Shown piece after piece: positions 22,700-35,080 of a stretch of DNA of 64,000 nt. The notes under the pieces were generated by a model, which searched no databases, was not told the DNA's origin, and worked only from the letters and a program-made list of their open reading frames with translations. Position 1 is the first letter of the stretch, and each line of letters starts with the position of its first letter. The translations under genes were made by a program, and so were the position numbers. The DNA comes from Silene conica (Eukaryota > Streptophyta > Magnoliopsida > Caryophyllales > Caryophyllaceae), in contig CM055312.2 of NCBI GenBank assembly GCA_029255685.2, positions 71,438,792-71,502,791 on the forward strand. Reading direction: 5' to 3'.

Positions 22700-24794
22700 T
22701 GGTAGTCGTATGTTGACCCTTGTGGTGTTGTCGTTGACCACCTAGGACCACCGTTAGTGGTCGTTATTGCCGCCTGTTGCAGAACTGGGGCTGTTTCAGA
22801 ACAGGGGCGTGAATGTATGATGTTTGTGTGTAATTTGAATCACAACGTGTTCACGATTTGATATAGGTGTTAGGGTAGTCAGGGGGTTTGGTTAGTGGTT
22901 ATCACGGTGGTTTGTGGTGGCTCATGACAGTTTTATGATAGGTCTCGTTTGGGTGTTTAATCGCATGAAAACGGAGTGGAATAGAGTGAGGGTGGTTTTC
23001 TCAGAGAATGAGTGGTGTCGAGGGTGGGTGCTTGGCACCAGGGGGCTGTGGGTGACGTGACGTGTCGAGGGAGGAGTTTGGTTGCGGCAATGGTGGTATT
23101 AATTGGCGGTTAAAGTGACGGGTTGCAGAAGGGGAAACACGGGTGCAAGAGCGGGTTGTCACTGTTTGTGACCAGTGAGTTTTGTACGGGTTTCGAGGGT
23201 TGCTGGGGTTGAGTCAAGGGTAGTGATTAGTGCCAGTGGGTGCACCATAATACGGTGGTGGCAACCACCGTGTTTTGGTGGCAATTCAGGTGGCCAGAAG
23301 GCGGTTGATAGGGCTGTGAAGTAGGCTGCTAAGGGTGTGGTGTCGTGAGTTGATGACTGTTATTTAGGGGTTGTTATGCGTGATTTAATTTGTGATTGTC
23401 GTTGTTTGGCCATGATTGGTGTATCATTATTATCATTATTATTATGATTAGTATTATTATTATATTATTGATATATGTTATTGTTATTGTAATTGATATT
23501 ATTATTATCATTACTATTAGTATTATATTAGTAGTTTTGTTGTTGTCTTGTCTTTCTTATTATTAGTATTAGTAGTAGTAGTATTGTTTACATAGTTATT
23601 GTTATTGTTGGGTATTATTAATATTATTATTAGTATTATTATTATTATTTGTATTTTTGCTCATGTTGTTATTTACTCAAGTTGTTAAGTAAATTTTATA
23701 CAAGAATGTGAAGGTTATCAATAGACGACTATATTTTCAATGTTCGTTTATTTAATTGCAACTGGTTACAAAAATAATAAGGACGCGTTGTTTAAGTTAA
23801 TTAAAGTAGTTATGTTTAATACGGTCTCGTTATGCGATATATATATTATTTACATAATAGATTTGAATGATTGATATATTATATTAGTGGCGCAATTGTA
23901 TTAGTTGGTAATTAAGTAATTTATTTTGTTAGGTGTTGAGTGTGTGATAAAGTGACTCTTCTGATTGGATGTTAGCTGCGTGACGGGATTATATTGCTAT
24001 CCAGGTAGGATACATTAACCTTATACTCTATGATGTGTATGAATGGATGCGGTATTGTGTGTTATGGATGCTGAGTATGATTGATATGAGAATGATTTTG
24101 GTTGGATTAATTGTGGATTATTGGTAATGGCATGAGAATTTCATTATTTGATAGCATGATTGAATTATTATATCGTTGCATTCATGGGCATAACATATGC
24201 ATTGGTTACTGAGAAAGTTATGGTCAGATATTGTTCTGATATAAAGCCCAGGGTAGTTCTGCAAACCAGGCCTGCTGTCTTATCAGCTATTGAGCTGGTG
24301 TTCGGCGACGGCCGATTATAGTCTGCCGGGAGGTTCGATATGGCTTGGTGCAAGGGTATGAGTTTGAGATTTGATATTGAGAATGAGCTCGAGCATATCA
24401 TTGGCATTTGCATATCATTTAACTGTTGCATTATAATTATTGTGTTATCCTACTCAACCGCGAGGTTGACAGTGTCTTCGTGTACACCTACGATGATCCG
24501 GAATGGGGAGTAGATTCTACAGGTCAGAGACAGATGGATTACAAGCTTGGGCATTGAGAGAGACATAGCTTGGACCTACTTAGAATTAGATCACATACTT
24601 AGATGTTATCAGTTATACTTTTATTCTTCGCGTAGTAATTGTAATATTAAAAGTTTAAATTTAATCAGTTTTATATAAAGTACTTTGGTTTGTTTCACTT
24701 TGTTGTTCACTACCTCGGGCATTCCGAGATGATAACAGCTCTATTTATTTGAGAATGTCTTGCTAAAGACTCTTAAATAAATGGGGGTGTTACA
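22700..24794 (-). mobile_element. truncated inverted LTR (C) of the B family
   Basis: On the minus strand it starts TGTAACACCCCCATTTATTT at 24794 and follows LTR B through the gttaccatctcgg-like phrase, the phrase ending gaggttgagtag, the ATT array and the GC-rich block. It stops at about the point matching B position 20950, so the last 500 bases of the LTR are missing. It is inserted in the Copia gag gene. It lies inverted to LTR B, with only about 1.2 kb between the two. Confidence 0.75.
23400..23660. repeat. ATT-rich microsatellite
   Basis: Interrupted ATT/TAGTA array inside LTR C, the counterpart of 20176-20280 in LTR B. Confidence 0.9.
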
Positions 24795-24907
24795 GCTTTA
24801 GCCAAGCCAAGATGAACCACGAGATCCTTCATCCTTCTTTGCCAAAGGGTGAAACTACTTTTACCGTCAAATTTTGGTACTACAAATTGAGACGCCATAT
24901 TTGACAT
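24795..24907 (-). pseudogene. Copia gag N-terminal fragment
   Basis: The minus-strand ATG at 24907 begins MSNMASQFVVPKFDGKSSFT, followed by LWQRRMKDLVVHLGLAKA, the start of a Copia Gag. It is cut by LTR C at 24794. Confidence 0.85.
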
Positions 24908-24944
24908 TCTTGCCAATTAAATCTGGAACCAGATCGAGCCTAAT

Positions 24945-24957
24945 GGCTCTGATACCA
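24945..24957 (-). other. Copia primer-binding site
   Basis: On the minus strand TGGTATCAGAGCC lies one base after the LTR end. This is the standard initiator-Met tRNA primer site of plant Copia elements. Confidence 0.92.
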
Positions 24958-24958
24958 C

Positions 24959-25628
24959 TGTTGGGAAATTAGCGCCAATATCCCACGTGCAACGGAAGCA
25001 ACCAACCGACAAGTAAACCGTAAAAGTAAATAAATGTAAGCAATAATAAAATGAGACAATATTTAGGGTCAAACCCAGGGCAAAACCTTCCAAACTGGAA
25101 GTAAAACCCACTAGCCAAATCGACTAGAATCCACTATAAAAATAGTACCAGTACAACGTAACCGTCCGAATAAACATCAATCCGGAATCCACAATGAAAT
25201 AAGATAACAACCTCTAAACCTCTAGTAATACTAGTAAATGCTACTAATATCACCCCTAGAGTAACCTCTTAAATTATTGAATTAGAACATCCGTTGTACT
25301 ACCTCTCACACCGTTAAACTCCGACTTTACAGTCACCTTGTTTGATAATATTATTTATGAGATATATTTTCCAAAGTAATTGCATCCTTTATATAGCCAA
25401 GTAAATTGATGTTATATTTTAATGTCCTAAGATCACTTCACCTTACCACACAAATGAATTAATATAATTCATTTGTTTCACCAAGTGCTAATGCAATTTT
25501 TAAGCAACGTTAAGTTAGTGCATTGACACTCATTTAACACTATCTAAGTTACATGTACATTATTAATTTTATGTCACATGTAACACTTAGCAAATTGAAT
25601 ACCTTGTGTTGGATGTTTTCACCCAACA
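24959..25628 (-). mobile_element. Copia 5' LTR, 670 bp
   Basis: TGTTGGG...CCCAACA termini, perfect inverted 7-mers. On the minus strand it is followed by the PBS and gag start. It was inserted into the 3' internal region of an Athila-related element, about 43 bases before that element's LTR. The other Copia LTR is not in the window. Confidence 0.88.
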
Positions 25629-25632
25629 GTTT

Positions 25633-25652
25633 CTTGCTTAGGGACAAGCAAG
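25633..25652 (+). other. hairpin before an Athila-type 3' LTR
   Basis: cttgcttagggacaagcaag forms a 7-bp stem. The same structure occurs at 38918-38937 in the complete Athila-type element, in both cases just before the polypurine region and LTR. Confidence 0.7.
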
Positions 25653-25690
25653 GGTTTAGCTTGTGCGAGTTTGATATGTAATTATTTTAT

Positions 25691-26054
25691 GAGTAAATTA
25701 AAAATAACTCCCTTTTAAAATATGGTTGTTTAAAACTACTCCCTTATGTAATTTTTTTCAAAAATTACTCCCTTAAGATAAACTTTTATTAAAAATTGCT
25801 TCAAATTTCCAATTTAGGTTACCTTTCCCATATGTTTTTGAACCTATTCTCCATTGTTATACCTTTTAAAGTATAAATTGACTATGTTACAAACGTAATC
25901 AATTCATAAACTTGTAGAATAAGTCACTTGAATTAGGGTTTTGAAGCAATTTTTGATAAAAATATATTTTAAGGGAGTAATTTTAGAAAAAAGTTATATA
26001 AGGGAGTAATTTTAGAAAACTGAATTTTAAAAGAGAGTTATTATTAATTTACTC
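25691..26054. mobile_element. MULE-type MITE, 364 bp, 9-bp TSD
   Basis: Ends gagtaaattaa and ttaatttactc are inverted, with subterminal actccctttt/aagggagta repeats. The flanks are the perfect 9-bp duplication ttattttat (25682-25690 and 26055-26063), the length typical of Mutator-like elements. The same family occurs at 41494-41858. Confidence 0.9.
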
Positions 26055-26504
26055 TTATTTTATATACTTTTTACTCCTAGTTTAGCTGCATTTTACTTGT
26101 CTATTGCACTAATTTTAGTGTTAATTGAGATAATATTTGTATTCTAGTTGGTTTTGTTGTTTTGACATGTTCCGTAGGTAATTATGCTTTTAGGAGTATA
26201 ATCTTACTAATAATGCAAAATTAGAATACAAAGTTGATCCAAGAAGCAAGAAAAGAAATGGACCGAGTATGGAGAATTGCATGAGATGTTGCATGGAAAT
26301 AATGGACTAAGGATTTATCTAAAGTCAAGCCCAAAATACAAATTCAACACATCATAAAAATATCAAAGCATAAGATTCTAAAATCACTTCAAATACTATC
26401 CTTCAAATACCCTAAACCGGGTGATAAATCATAGCAATAAAGGCTTACATTGGATCCCCAAGCATTCAATTGAAGGTTTAAGGAGAAAGTAATTCCGGAG
26501 CTGC

Positions 26505-26548
26505 GTCCCCGATCGGGGATGGCAACCCCGATCGGGGTCGGGGTGCTG
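26505..26548. promoter_or_regulatory. paired ccccgatcgggg palindromes upstream of a TATA
   Basis: Two GC-rich palindromes centred near 26514 and 26537 precede tataaaagg (about 26580) by roughly 40-60 bases. The complete Athila-type LTRs also place GC-rich palindromes upstream of their TATA box. A regulatory role is inferred. Confidence 0.45.
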
Positions 26549-27470
26549 TAGCTGCTTCCGTTTTCAACCTCATTTTACTATAAAAGGAGGATGCTTTGAG
26601 ACCTTTAGTGATATCTTTTTCTCTCATATTTTTCCATATACTTTACATTTCTCTTTTCATATATTAGTTTAGTTCACAATAATTTTCATACAAATTCTCA
26701 TACATTTACTTAATAGTTTATCATTTGTTTACATTTCCAAGTTGTAATAATCAACTACAATTTTATTCAAGTAATCTTTTGGGTTTTATTATTGTTCTTC
26801 CATACAAGTTATAAGTTTCTCATTTTGGTATTGTATTTCTTCTTCCTTAATTTTATTTACATTTCATTATGCTTAATTTATTCATTTTTTTTTCGTTTAT
26901 ATTTTATTATGAATAGCTAATCACTTAATCTAGGGACTAGGGAAGACATGTGATGAAACATTAGTAAAAGTGACATAATTAGTTGATGGCATAATATTTA
27001 TCATATTATTTATATCCATGCTTGTTTTGTTTAATATTAATCCAAGTTTAAGGCCAAAAGAAAGATTAAGTTTGTATTCTTTCTACATGTTGGAGGACAA
27101 ATAATAGAATTAGGCTAAGCATGAGATAATAGAATGACATAGCAAAAGTTGTGAGACAGTTAGACCCCGGCATATCGTTAGCACTACTAACGTAAGTTTT
27201 AGTGTTTTTAATACCAAAATAATTGAACAATATTATACATCATGTTTTTATTCATTTACACTTTCATAATATTCACATGTTAACCCAAAACCCCTAGATT
27301 ACTCTTTTTATATTGTTATCATTAAATCATACAAAAGCCAACTCAAATCGTAACCGACTTAGATAGAAATTATTTCATAGCATTCTTATTCGTAATATCC
27401 CGTGTCCTAGAGTAATCAACCCCTTCATACTACATTTACTTGTTGTACCTAGGGTATTTTTGTGTAGGTG

Positions 27471-28456
27471 TACGACCGAACCTATCAACATGCAATATAC
27501 GACAAGCGTCAGAATCTGGTAATAAGACGGTCACAGATATCATCAATAACAACACCACACTGATAATCACAATAATCTGATACATCACAAGTACTGATAT
27601 CACAATCTCAACATCACAAGTGATGACCTCAAGCCCCACATCCAATCCCCCAATTGATCGCGGCAAGGGGTACCCAGATCCTTAATGTGCACATCCTCTC
27701 CATGGCGGGTCCCACGAAAAGCGATAGTAGGAGTGAGAGTCGTTTCCCGTAACGACGGTCCTACACAGTCCCACACATATGTTCCCAAATCAATCAACAT
27801 CAGTATAGTGATATCAGATTAACAACAACATACCGTCACAATCACAATCTATCAGATTTGAGTAAGAAAACTCTACCGCAAGGCAATAATCAAGAATGCA
27901 ATTCCAAGCCTTTTCTACCAACGTTCCTCTACGAAATCTCCTCCTATGAATCATATATATATATAGATTACTCACCAAGGCATACTAAAATCGAATGACA
28001 TAGAAAAGATAAGAACGATACTTACTTGCTAACAACAATCTAGGTTAGATGATCGGCGCGTCTAAACCTTTGCTAAGGACCCTTGAAGGATCTGGGAGAG
28101 AGGAATGAAAGGGGATTAGGGTTTTTGTTTTAATTTTCTGATTTTAGGTAAATGAGTTTTAACCTCGGTTTAATTTATATAAATAATCGCGGGTCTGAAC
28201 ACGGAAAAGACAAAGACAAAAACCCGCGGGAGGAACGTTCAGACACGCGGTGAGCAGATTCTTAGGTTCGCCGCTGTTGTTGATGCTTAGGATGGTAGAT
28301 GGTCACCTCACAGAGTTTAGTGTCATAGTTATACCTTAACTTCCGTTGTTACTTTCATTTGTAGTAATTTTGGTTTGTAACGTCTTTATTGTTTACTACT
28401 TATAATATAATAAGTTGTTTGGCAGTTACTTTGATATTGTGCCTGAAACTGAGAGG
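27471..28456 (+). mobile_element. TGTAACACCC-family LTR remnant
   Basis: Phrases shared with LTR A include ccttaatgtgcacatcc followed by a cgggt/cgggagcc segment, and gtaagaaaactctaccgca. It was split by the Athila-type element (target duplication at 28457-28461); similar sequence resumes at 40514 with acttacttgtcaacaa and gtactcgaccgagtac motifs. Confidence 0.5.
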
Positions 28457-28732
28457 ATAATTGATGCGTGTCTATTTTATGATGTTTTACATCTAATTTT
28501 ACACGCATTTGGTCGCTCATTTACTATGTTTTAGCCCTTATTTCCCAACAATTGTGCACTTTCGTATTTTTATGCACTTTTGCAGATTTGTGCGGAAAAA
28601 GGACAATTTTACACCAAACTTATGCCCTCGAGATTTTCTGCATAACTAAGGAACGAAGAAAGTCAACTGGAATCACTAATCAAGTACCAAAAGTCAAACC
28701 GAGACAAATCAAAGCAATCTGACGCGGAAACG

Positions 28733-28847
28733 GGTCGACCGACCTATTACTTGGGTCGGCCGACCAGATATCTGTTTTGTAAGCCCAGAATTTTCCTGAA
28801 GCCCGTAAAAGAGGTCGACCGACCCACATAGTAGGTCGACCGACCTC
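28733..28847. promoter_or_regulatory. four ggtcgaccgacc-type palindromes upstream of TATA
   Basis: Sites at about 28733-28744, 28754-28766, 28813-28824 and 28833-28846 share the core gtcg(a/g)ccgac. The LTR TATA box follows at 28920. The 3' LTR repeats the arrangement at 39226-39342. Confidence 0.7.
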
Positions 28848-28919
28848 AGCGCAGCCCAGAAGTTTTTCAGAAGTCCATTAGAAGTGTTGGAGTCTTTAGG
28901 AAACTCCTAATTGCCGCCC

Positions 28920-28927
28920 TATATAAA
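28920..28927 (+). promoter_or_regulatory. LTR TATA box
   Basis: tatataaa within ccctatataaactaatc, about 75 bases downstream of the palindrome cluster. It is the likely start region for the retroelement transcript. Confidence 0.65.
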
Positions 28928-30020
28928 CTAATCTTTCGTTTAGGGTTAATCATCGAGTTCTACATCCAAAATTATTCAGCTTTATTTAGTTTTATTCAGT
29001 ATTTAGTTTAATTACAATCTTTCAATATTCTCGAAGCACGTTAGTGGTTCATCAATCATTCAAGCATTCAATAAAGTTTGTTTCTTTCCATCTTAATTCC
29101 AATTTCTGGTAATTCTTCCTTAATTTAGTTCTATTATTGTTCTTATTATTAGCGCATTCGGTTTAAGATAAAATCCCAAAGCTTTATCGTAAATTGCATG
29201 TTTAGATTGATAATTGTTATGATTGCCATGTTTATCCCTGTTTTTATTGTTGTTTCAATAATCATGCGTAGCTAAATACTTATGTTAGGATGTAGGGGAT
29301 AAATATGCGTAGGTAATATAAAGTTTGAGACCGACCTGTAGCAGGGTCGTGGTCGGCCGACTCACATAATGGGTCGGTCGACCAAGGCGGTGGTCGGCCG
29401 ACTGGGCTAGCCGGTCGGTCGACCCACTCGCGTTCGTATTCTGTTCGTTTTAATTCGTGAACTATAATACCCTACAATGAGACTGAAGGGAGACTTGTAG
29501 GATGTTAGTAATGACTTACCCAAGATTGAAAGATACGGGAAGGGCATTGGTTTACACCTTAAGACGGCTAGGTTACTCAAGACTGAAAGGTATGTAACCT
29601 AGAATTTAGGAATCACCCTTATTGTTGACACCCAATAATTGTGAGACCTAGGAACTAATAGCATAGGCCGAAAGGAGCTATTAGGTACCATAGACCGAAA
29701 GGATATGTTACACCCCTTACGCGACTGCAATACATGTTGACCTTAGGATTTATATTACCTTAGCTATTTGTTACCCAAACATCCTAGCATCCCTTTTATT
29801 AAAATTTTATTCTTGCCTTTTATTTCTTATTTTATTTTAATCTTTGCTTAGACTTAGTAATCAACTAATCAACCCCCAATTTTGTGACCTTAAACATTAA
29901 CATCAAACAATAAACATTCCCCACCTCTCTGTGGTTCGACCCTGACTTTCACTATCTATAGTTTAAGTTTAGGAATTATAAATTTTATCTTTGGTACCCT
30001 CAACGACGGGCATCAAATTT

Positions 30021-30040
30021 TGGCGCCGTTGTCGGGGAGG
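30021..30040 (+). other. Athila primer-binding site
   Basis: tggcgccgttgtcggggagg lies five bases after the 5' LTR. It matches the Asp-tRNA-type primer site used by Athila-lineage elements, with one likely change (gtc for gcc). Confidence 0.85.
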
Positions 30041-30136
30041 TGACGCCAGTGTTTATTGTTTATTGTTTTTGTTTCTTTTGTTTAAGGAACTTTTGTTCCT
30101 TAAACCTTCTCACTTTTTTCTTGTAGTTTCCATCTT

Positions 30137-31415
30137 ATGCGCAGGTCAGTCCAAGGAGAACTCCTACCACTTGACCACGAGCTTGAGAGGACTTTAAGAG
30201 AAAAGAGGAAGCATCTTTTAGCGAGTAAGGAAGGAGGTTCACCATCTTCCTTATTCCAAGAGGACATCTTTGAACAACCACCATTACCATCTTCACCAAA
30301 AACACCAACTTCGCAACCAAATTCACCCAACAATCCACCTTCACCAAAAACACCATCTTATACCTACTTGCAAGTTTTTCCAAAAGAAGAAGAAGAAAAC
30401 ATGACAGAGGAAACTACTATTGCCAGTCACTCCATGCCTCAGGCAAAGGACCTATACAAAGGGTTCACTTTACCTGCAGGTACTGGGAAGCCGTTCGAGG
30501 CCAAGCCTGCCTATATTACTATGGTTGAGAGAAACCAATTTGGAGGCTCGGCCAATGAGGATGCTGCAAAGCATATTTCAATATTCACATATTACATATG
30601 CTCTATTGCACCCCCAGATAGAGTGACACAGGACCAGATTAAACAAACCATGTTTATCTTCTCTCTTAGGGATTCTGCAAGGGAATGGTACAGAGACCTA
30701 GACCGCACTGCTGCGGGAGTCACAGATTGGAATACCCTAGCCTTAGCATTCTACAGAAAATACTACTCTACATCCAAGACAAATGCTTTAAGGGCGCAGA
30801 TTACAAATTTCAAGCAGGGGCCCAATGAGGATCTTAGTGAGGCTTGGGACAGGTTCAAGAGACTTGTTCGATCCATACCACACCATGGATTCGAACAATG
30901 GTTTCTTTGTAACCAGTTCTACAATGGCCTATATGATGACAACAGGGCCTATTTAGATGCTGCGGCCAATGAAAGGTTCCAGGACAATTCCGGAGAGACT
31001 AAGGGTCTCAAGTTAATAGAGGATGTTGCTGTGCATCGTGCTGAACATGGAACTTCCCGAGGTAATCAAAGGAAAGCTGAGTATAACGTGGCTGCTATTG
31101 ACGCCTTGATGGCCAAGTTAGAGAAGCTAGAAAGTGGTGGGAAGTTAGACATAGGAAGCGGGAGCAAAGGAGGTATGTATCAGGTGAATGTCGTTCAAGA
31201 CGGACCCTTTGCTTGTGAGAGGTGTGGTGGAGAGGGGCATGTGTCAAAATTTTGCACCTCATCTAATGAGACATGTGCCGCCTTTCAACATTATAGAGGG
31301 AACAACTTTTATGACCCGAATAACAATAATGTCCATCCCAACATGAGGTGGACAAGCCAGAATGTTCTCAACCCACAACACCTGCAACCTCAGCAAAATC
31401 CCACATACACCCCTC
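30137..31415 (+). CDS. Athila-type Gag (interrupted at 31415)
   Basis: This open frame starts at the first ATG after the PBS. It encodes the structural Gag of a Gypsy element. Residues about 130-300 hold the capsid-like Retrotrans_gag core (SLRDSAREWYRDL, then RKYYSTSKTNALRAQITNF, then EDLSEAWDRFKRLV). Near residues 355-370 is a zinc knuckle, CERCGGEGHVSKFC. An acidic, Ser/Pro-rich N-terminal region precedes the core. The frame runs into CACTA sequence at 31416, which supplies about 20 foreign codons before a stop at 31480. The reading frame on the far side of the insertion (35330 onward) is compatible in phase, so the frame was probably intact until the CACTA landed. Confidence 0.9.
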
Positions 31416-32109
31416 CACTAGTACAAAAATCCCCTATTGCGTCAGTTCTAAATGACCAATTGCGTCAGTTCTGGTTTTGACGTATATGGAGGGGGCGTTT
31501 ATTGATACGTCAGTTTTGAAACTGACGCAAAAGGTTAACATTTGCGTCAGTTCTATCACAACAACTGACGCAAAAAACACCCTTTTTGCATCAGTTGTTG
31601 TGATAGAACTGACGCAAATAGTGTAAAATATGCGTCAGTTTTGTTTAGAACTGACTCTTTTGCTCCTATTTTTTGCATCAGTTTTTCTGTAACTGACGCA
31701 AATAGTGTAGTATATGCGTCAGTTATTGTTTAGAACTGACTCATTTGCTCTTATTTTTTGCGTTAGTTATTTCTTAGAACTGACTCTTTTGCTCTTATGT
31801 TTTTAAAAAAATATAAAAATTCGCTACCGAAATTTCGGTAGCACCAACCCATAAAGCTGATACCCAAAAATTTAAAACTACCTGCATTAAGATTTCCAAC
31901 CAAAGGACATTACACTTCATTCAATCAACGTTCCAAATACAATCCAAAGTACAAATAATCGCACAAACGTCTTAGTGTTACTAAGCTAATCTATACTAAA
32001 TGTTTCCGCGTAAACTAAAATGATATTTGCAATCAGGATTGTATCTACTTCACAAAAGAAGTGAATACAACTTGTGAGCCAGTATTGTTTTACTCCATAT
32101 TCTAAAACT

Positions 32110-32718
32110 AACAAAATAACGATTTGTTGGCTCTTAGCTGAACCTCTGCAAGCACCATACTGCCATCTTGGAAAGCCACTCTCCCGTCTTCATGTGCTCT
32201 ATCTATCTGCAATGTTAATGATGCAGAATATTAGGTTATCAATTAGTTGGAATCCAACAACAATAAGTGTCATCAGTATTATTTTACGACGGCCACCCTT
32301 TCTTACCCTAGGCGAGTGGTTTTACCATGGGATGGAGCCACATGTTATTATAACCAGGTTGCTTTCCAACTTGTCCTGCTGGTTGAGATCTGGATGCTAC
32401 ATGGACCTCTTTAGCAAACTTGGCAAGGTCCCTACAAATGTCGACAACGCTAGCAGAACTTCCTATCAACACTACAACCTGATAAAAATAAAATACATTA
32501 AAATTAGCAGATCAATATGTTATCAAACACATCAGAAAGATATAGATTGAAATTACACAGTAAAGGTGAATAATTTACAAGCATAAGAGATTAAAAAACT
32601 AAAGAAACGACCAAGTCATTAAAGAATGTGAGTCCATATATAACATATTTGGTCTTGATATGGCTCTGGTGTTCGATATTGTCCCTATGGATTTGCTTCC
32701 ATGGCCAAAGTTCAATAC
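32110..32718 (-). pseudogene. captured flavin-containing monooxygenase exons
   Basis: Three minus-strand exons are visible, with AG acceptors in front of all three and a GT donor after the second. Exon 1 is 32718-32649 and has GIELWPWKQIH followed by a region that reads as RTPEPYQDQ only after a one-base frame change. Exon 2 is 32478-32326 and has VVVLIGSSASVVDICRDLAK, the NADPH-binding GxSxS signature, then KEVHVASRS and GYNNMWLHPM. Exon 3 is 32206-32110 and has DRAHEDGRVAFQDGSMVLAE. These match the plant FMO (GS-OX-like) family, which oxygenates N or S atoms of small molecules. The frameshift, the atypical donor after exon 1 and the missing ends make it a non-functional capture. Family call is by pattern. 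Confidence 0.8.
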
Positions 32719-33059
32719 CTACAACTACAAGATAGCATCAAGTCATACAGATTAGTGATATTAATAAATGGTTTCTGAATAAACACAATATCTTCACAAA
32801 GACCAGCATCAGAAATACTCCAAAATTAGCAGTCAGTCACCTAAATAATTTGGTAGACCCCATATTTTTCTAATATGACTCACATTGCTAGTATGTTTAC
32901 CAATATAGCTACGAATATTTTTGGATATCAAACAAGACACGAATGAAGTACGCAAACAAATAATCTAAGGCAAACCTACAAAACATGATCAAGGTAAGAT
33001 ATAAAGGACTCGAAATGCAAACTTACCAGGGATGTCAGCAATTTGAGGTTCAGTGTAAT

Positions 33060-33480
33060 GTCCATTGCAGAGCAGCAACAAGTCAGTGGTACAGTAGCAG
33101 CAACTGTTGTACAACACCAAGCAGCTAGAGCAACAGCAACGCAGCAAAGTAGCAGCAAGAACACGCAACAACAGTAATAAAAAGAAAACACATCAGCAAT
33201 TAACAACAAAACAAGGGCAAGCAGCGGCAGTAACACAAGAGACAACAATAACAACAACACAGCGCAAGGGCAGCAGCAGCCCACCACGCAACATTAACTG
33301 CGCTACAATAGCAATAATAGAGAGTGGTAGAAGCGGCTACAACGACCAGGAGTAGCAGCACAATTATCACAGAGAACAATAGCAATTAAAGGAGTGGCAG
33401 CATCTTACAACAAGACGCACAAAAGCAGTAGCAGTAGCTTAACAACATGGGACAACACACAAGCAATAGTAATAACAGAA
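33060..33480. repeat. CAG/CAA-rich low-complexity block in CACTA
   Basis: Irregular cagcaa, aacaac and cagtag repeats. They open several short frames rich in Gln or, on the other strand, Cys, Leu and Val. None has a credible start context or motif. Confidence 0.75.
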
Positions 33481-35080
33481 CAACGGTACTGAAACTCAAC
33501 GTAATTTAAAAACGTAACAACAATAACAATATAGGAAAGCAATAGTACTACCTAGAGATACAATAACAGCAACTGTAGCAACAGAACAATTTCCAAACAA
33601 CATACAAACCACAAGAACACACCCACTACGATTTCAACTCCACAATTGTCGTAACAATAAATATCGCTCACTAAAAGATTGGTATGGACCACTAATATCG
33701 AGGACCATATCGATCAAGAACTTGCTTACTGGTCAAATTGGCGATTTTGTTCAAGAATTCTACTGTCATTGATGCACGTCTACCTATGCACAAAATGGAA
33801 TCACATACAACAGATGAAGATGGATCGAACAAGTGACAAACAATTTACAGAGTGACTGTACAATATCCAATTCTCCCACAGAATACAATATTGTGATATA
33901 AATCAAAAATCTTCTCACTATCACAAACATAAGATAAGAACTAACCTTAAAAGCTCCAGCAAAACCAAACTAAATTAACCCATTACGCCTTAAAGATATA
34001 TGAAGGGGCAAATCAAAACTACTCAAACTGGTAAAAAATCTTATGTACATTCTAAATAGTTCAAGCTTATTGAATTTGGGTCTCGGACATCATACATTCT
34101 TGTTAGCTTTTCCTTAAATTCAGCCTGAAGGTAAGTATAAGATAACCAATGTGTTAATAGTAGCAAAAAAAACAAGGTAAATAACTAACAAACCTGAATA
34201 CAATCATTATCAAAAGTTAATAACTAGCAAAAAAAAGACGAAAGAAACAGCTCTAAAAAGACGACTAAAATAGCTATAAAAGCTTCTTTTAATATCTGTT
34301 ACTTCAACTGCGAAAACTGTCAGCGCCATGATTTCAAACACTGACCTAAAGTCAATCATTATCAAAAGTTAAAGAGTGAAAGGTTTCAGTTTACCTTAGC
34401 CGTGATATCTCTACCAGAATGAGAGCCACAAAATAATTGATGATAAGCTGCAGTGGTTAATAAAGGAGCACACGACTCACGCAATCGATAATTGTTCAAT
34501 CCAGATTCCAGCCCTTGAATTCCGATAAAACCCTCTCGAAAATATAATATCTGTTCGTGCTATACAACAACAACAACAACAAAGGTGACGGTATTGGCGA
34601 ATCTGATTTCGATAAACAACATTCACTCAAAGAAATTTTACTCTAATCTACCCAAATTTACTGAAGGTGAGTAGATTAATCAGGCTAATTAAAATAGAAA
34701 ACCCTCAATTTGATTTAAACCTAACCCTAAAATAACTTTAGATTTACATTCAAGTCATACTAACAAATCAATTACTACAGAAAATTGTATGTAAACAACA
34801 ATAATGAGACTTAAAAGAACTTACAAAATAAGTTAAGTAAAACGCATACCAATATCAAATTAGGAATTGGATATGTAGAAGAGTGAGACGACGACACTGG
34901 AATCGGTGGCGAGGCGTCAGTGGGTCGGCAGTGGGTCGTTGGTGTCGTATGGTGTAGCGGGGTGCATGGCGTGGTGTGGTAGGGTGTCCATTGGAATGAG
35001 GCGTTAATTTGTTGTTGAGCGCGAAAGAAGGAATGAGGAATTGGGAATGGGGAAGGGCGTGTTTAATATGGGAATTTAAA
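33481..35080. other. CACTA interior, no gene recognised
   Basis: AT-rich with short phrases that could be captured untranslated or intron sequence (for example 33660-33770 and 34390-34560). No protein family was recognised on either strand. Confidence 0.45.

Larger units (their letters stand above)
25672..27470 (+). mobile_element. Athila-related LTR (decayed, 3' end unclear)
   Basis: Starts tgatatgtaatt right after a hairpin and purine-rich tract laid out as in the complete element at 38918-38955. It contains paired ccccgatcgggg palindromes (26509-26545), a TATA-like tataaaagg at 26580, and LTR-like leader sequence. It is interrupted by the MITE at 25691-26054. No coding region is visible. 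The right limit is an estimate. Confidence 0.5.
28462..30015 (+). repeat. Athila-type 5' LTR
   Basis: Starts tgatgcgtgtc and ends acgacgggcatca. Palindromes gggtcgaccgacc, gggtcggccgacc and relatives occur at 28733-28847 and 29328-29425. A tatataaa box lies at 28920-28927. Confidence 0.95.

Noticed and set aside
32976..33385. Several open frames rich in Cys, Leu, Val or Gln
   Set aside because: They overlap on both strands in a CAG/CAA low-complexity block inside a CACTA element; no motif or start context.
34722..34732. Telomere-like ctaaccctaa
   Set aside because: A single short match, no tandem array.
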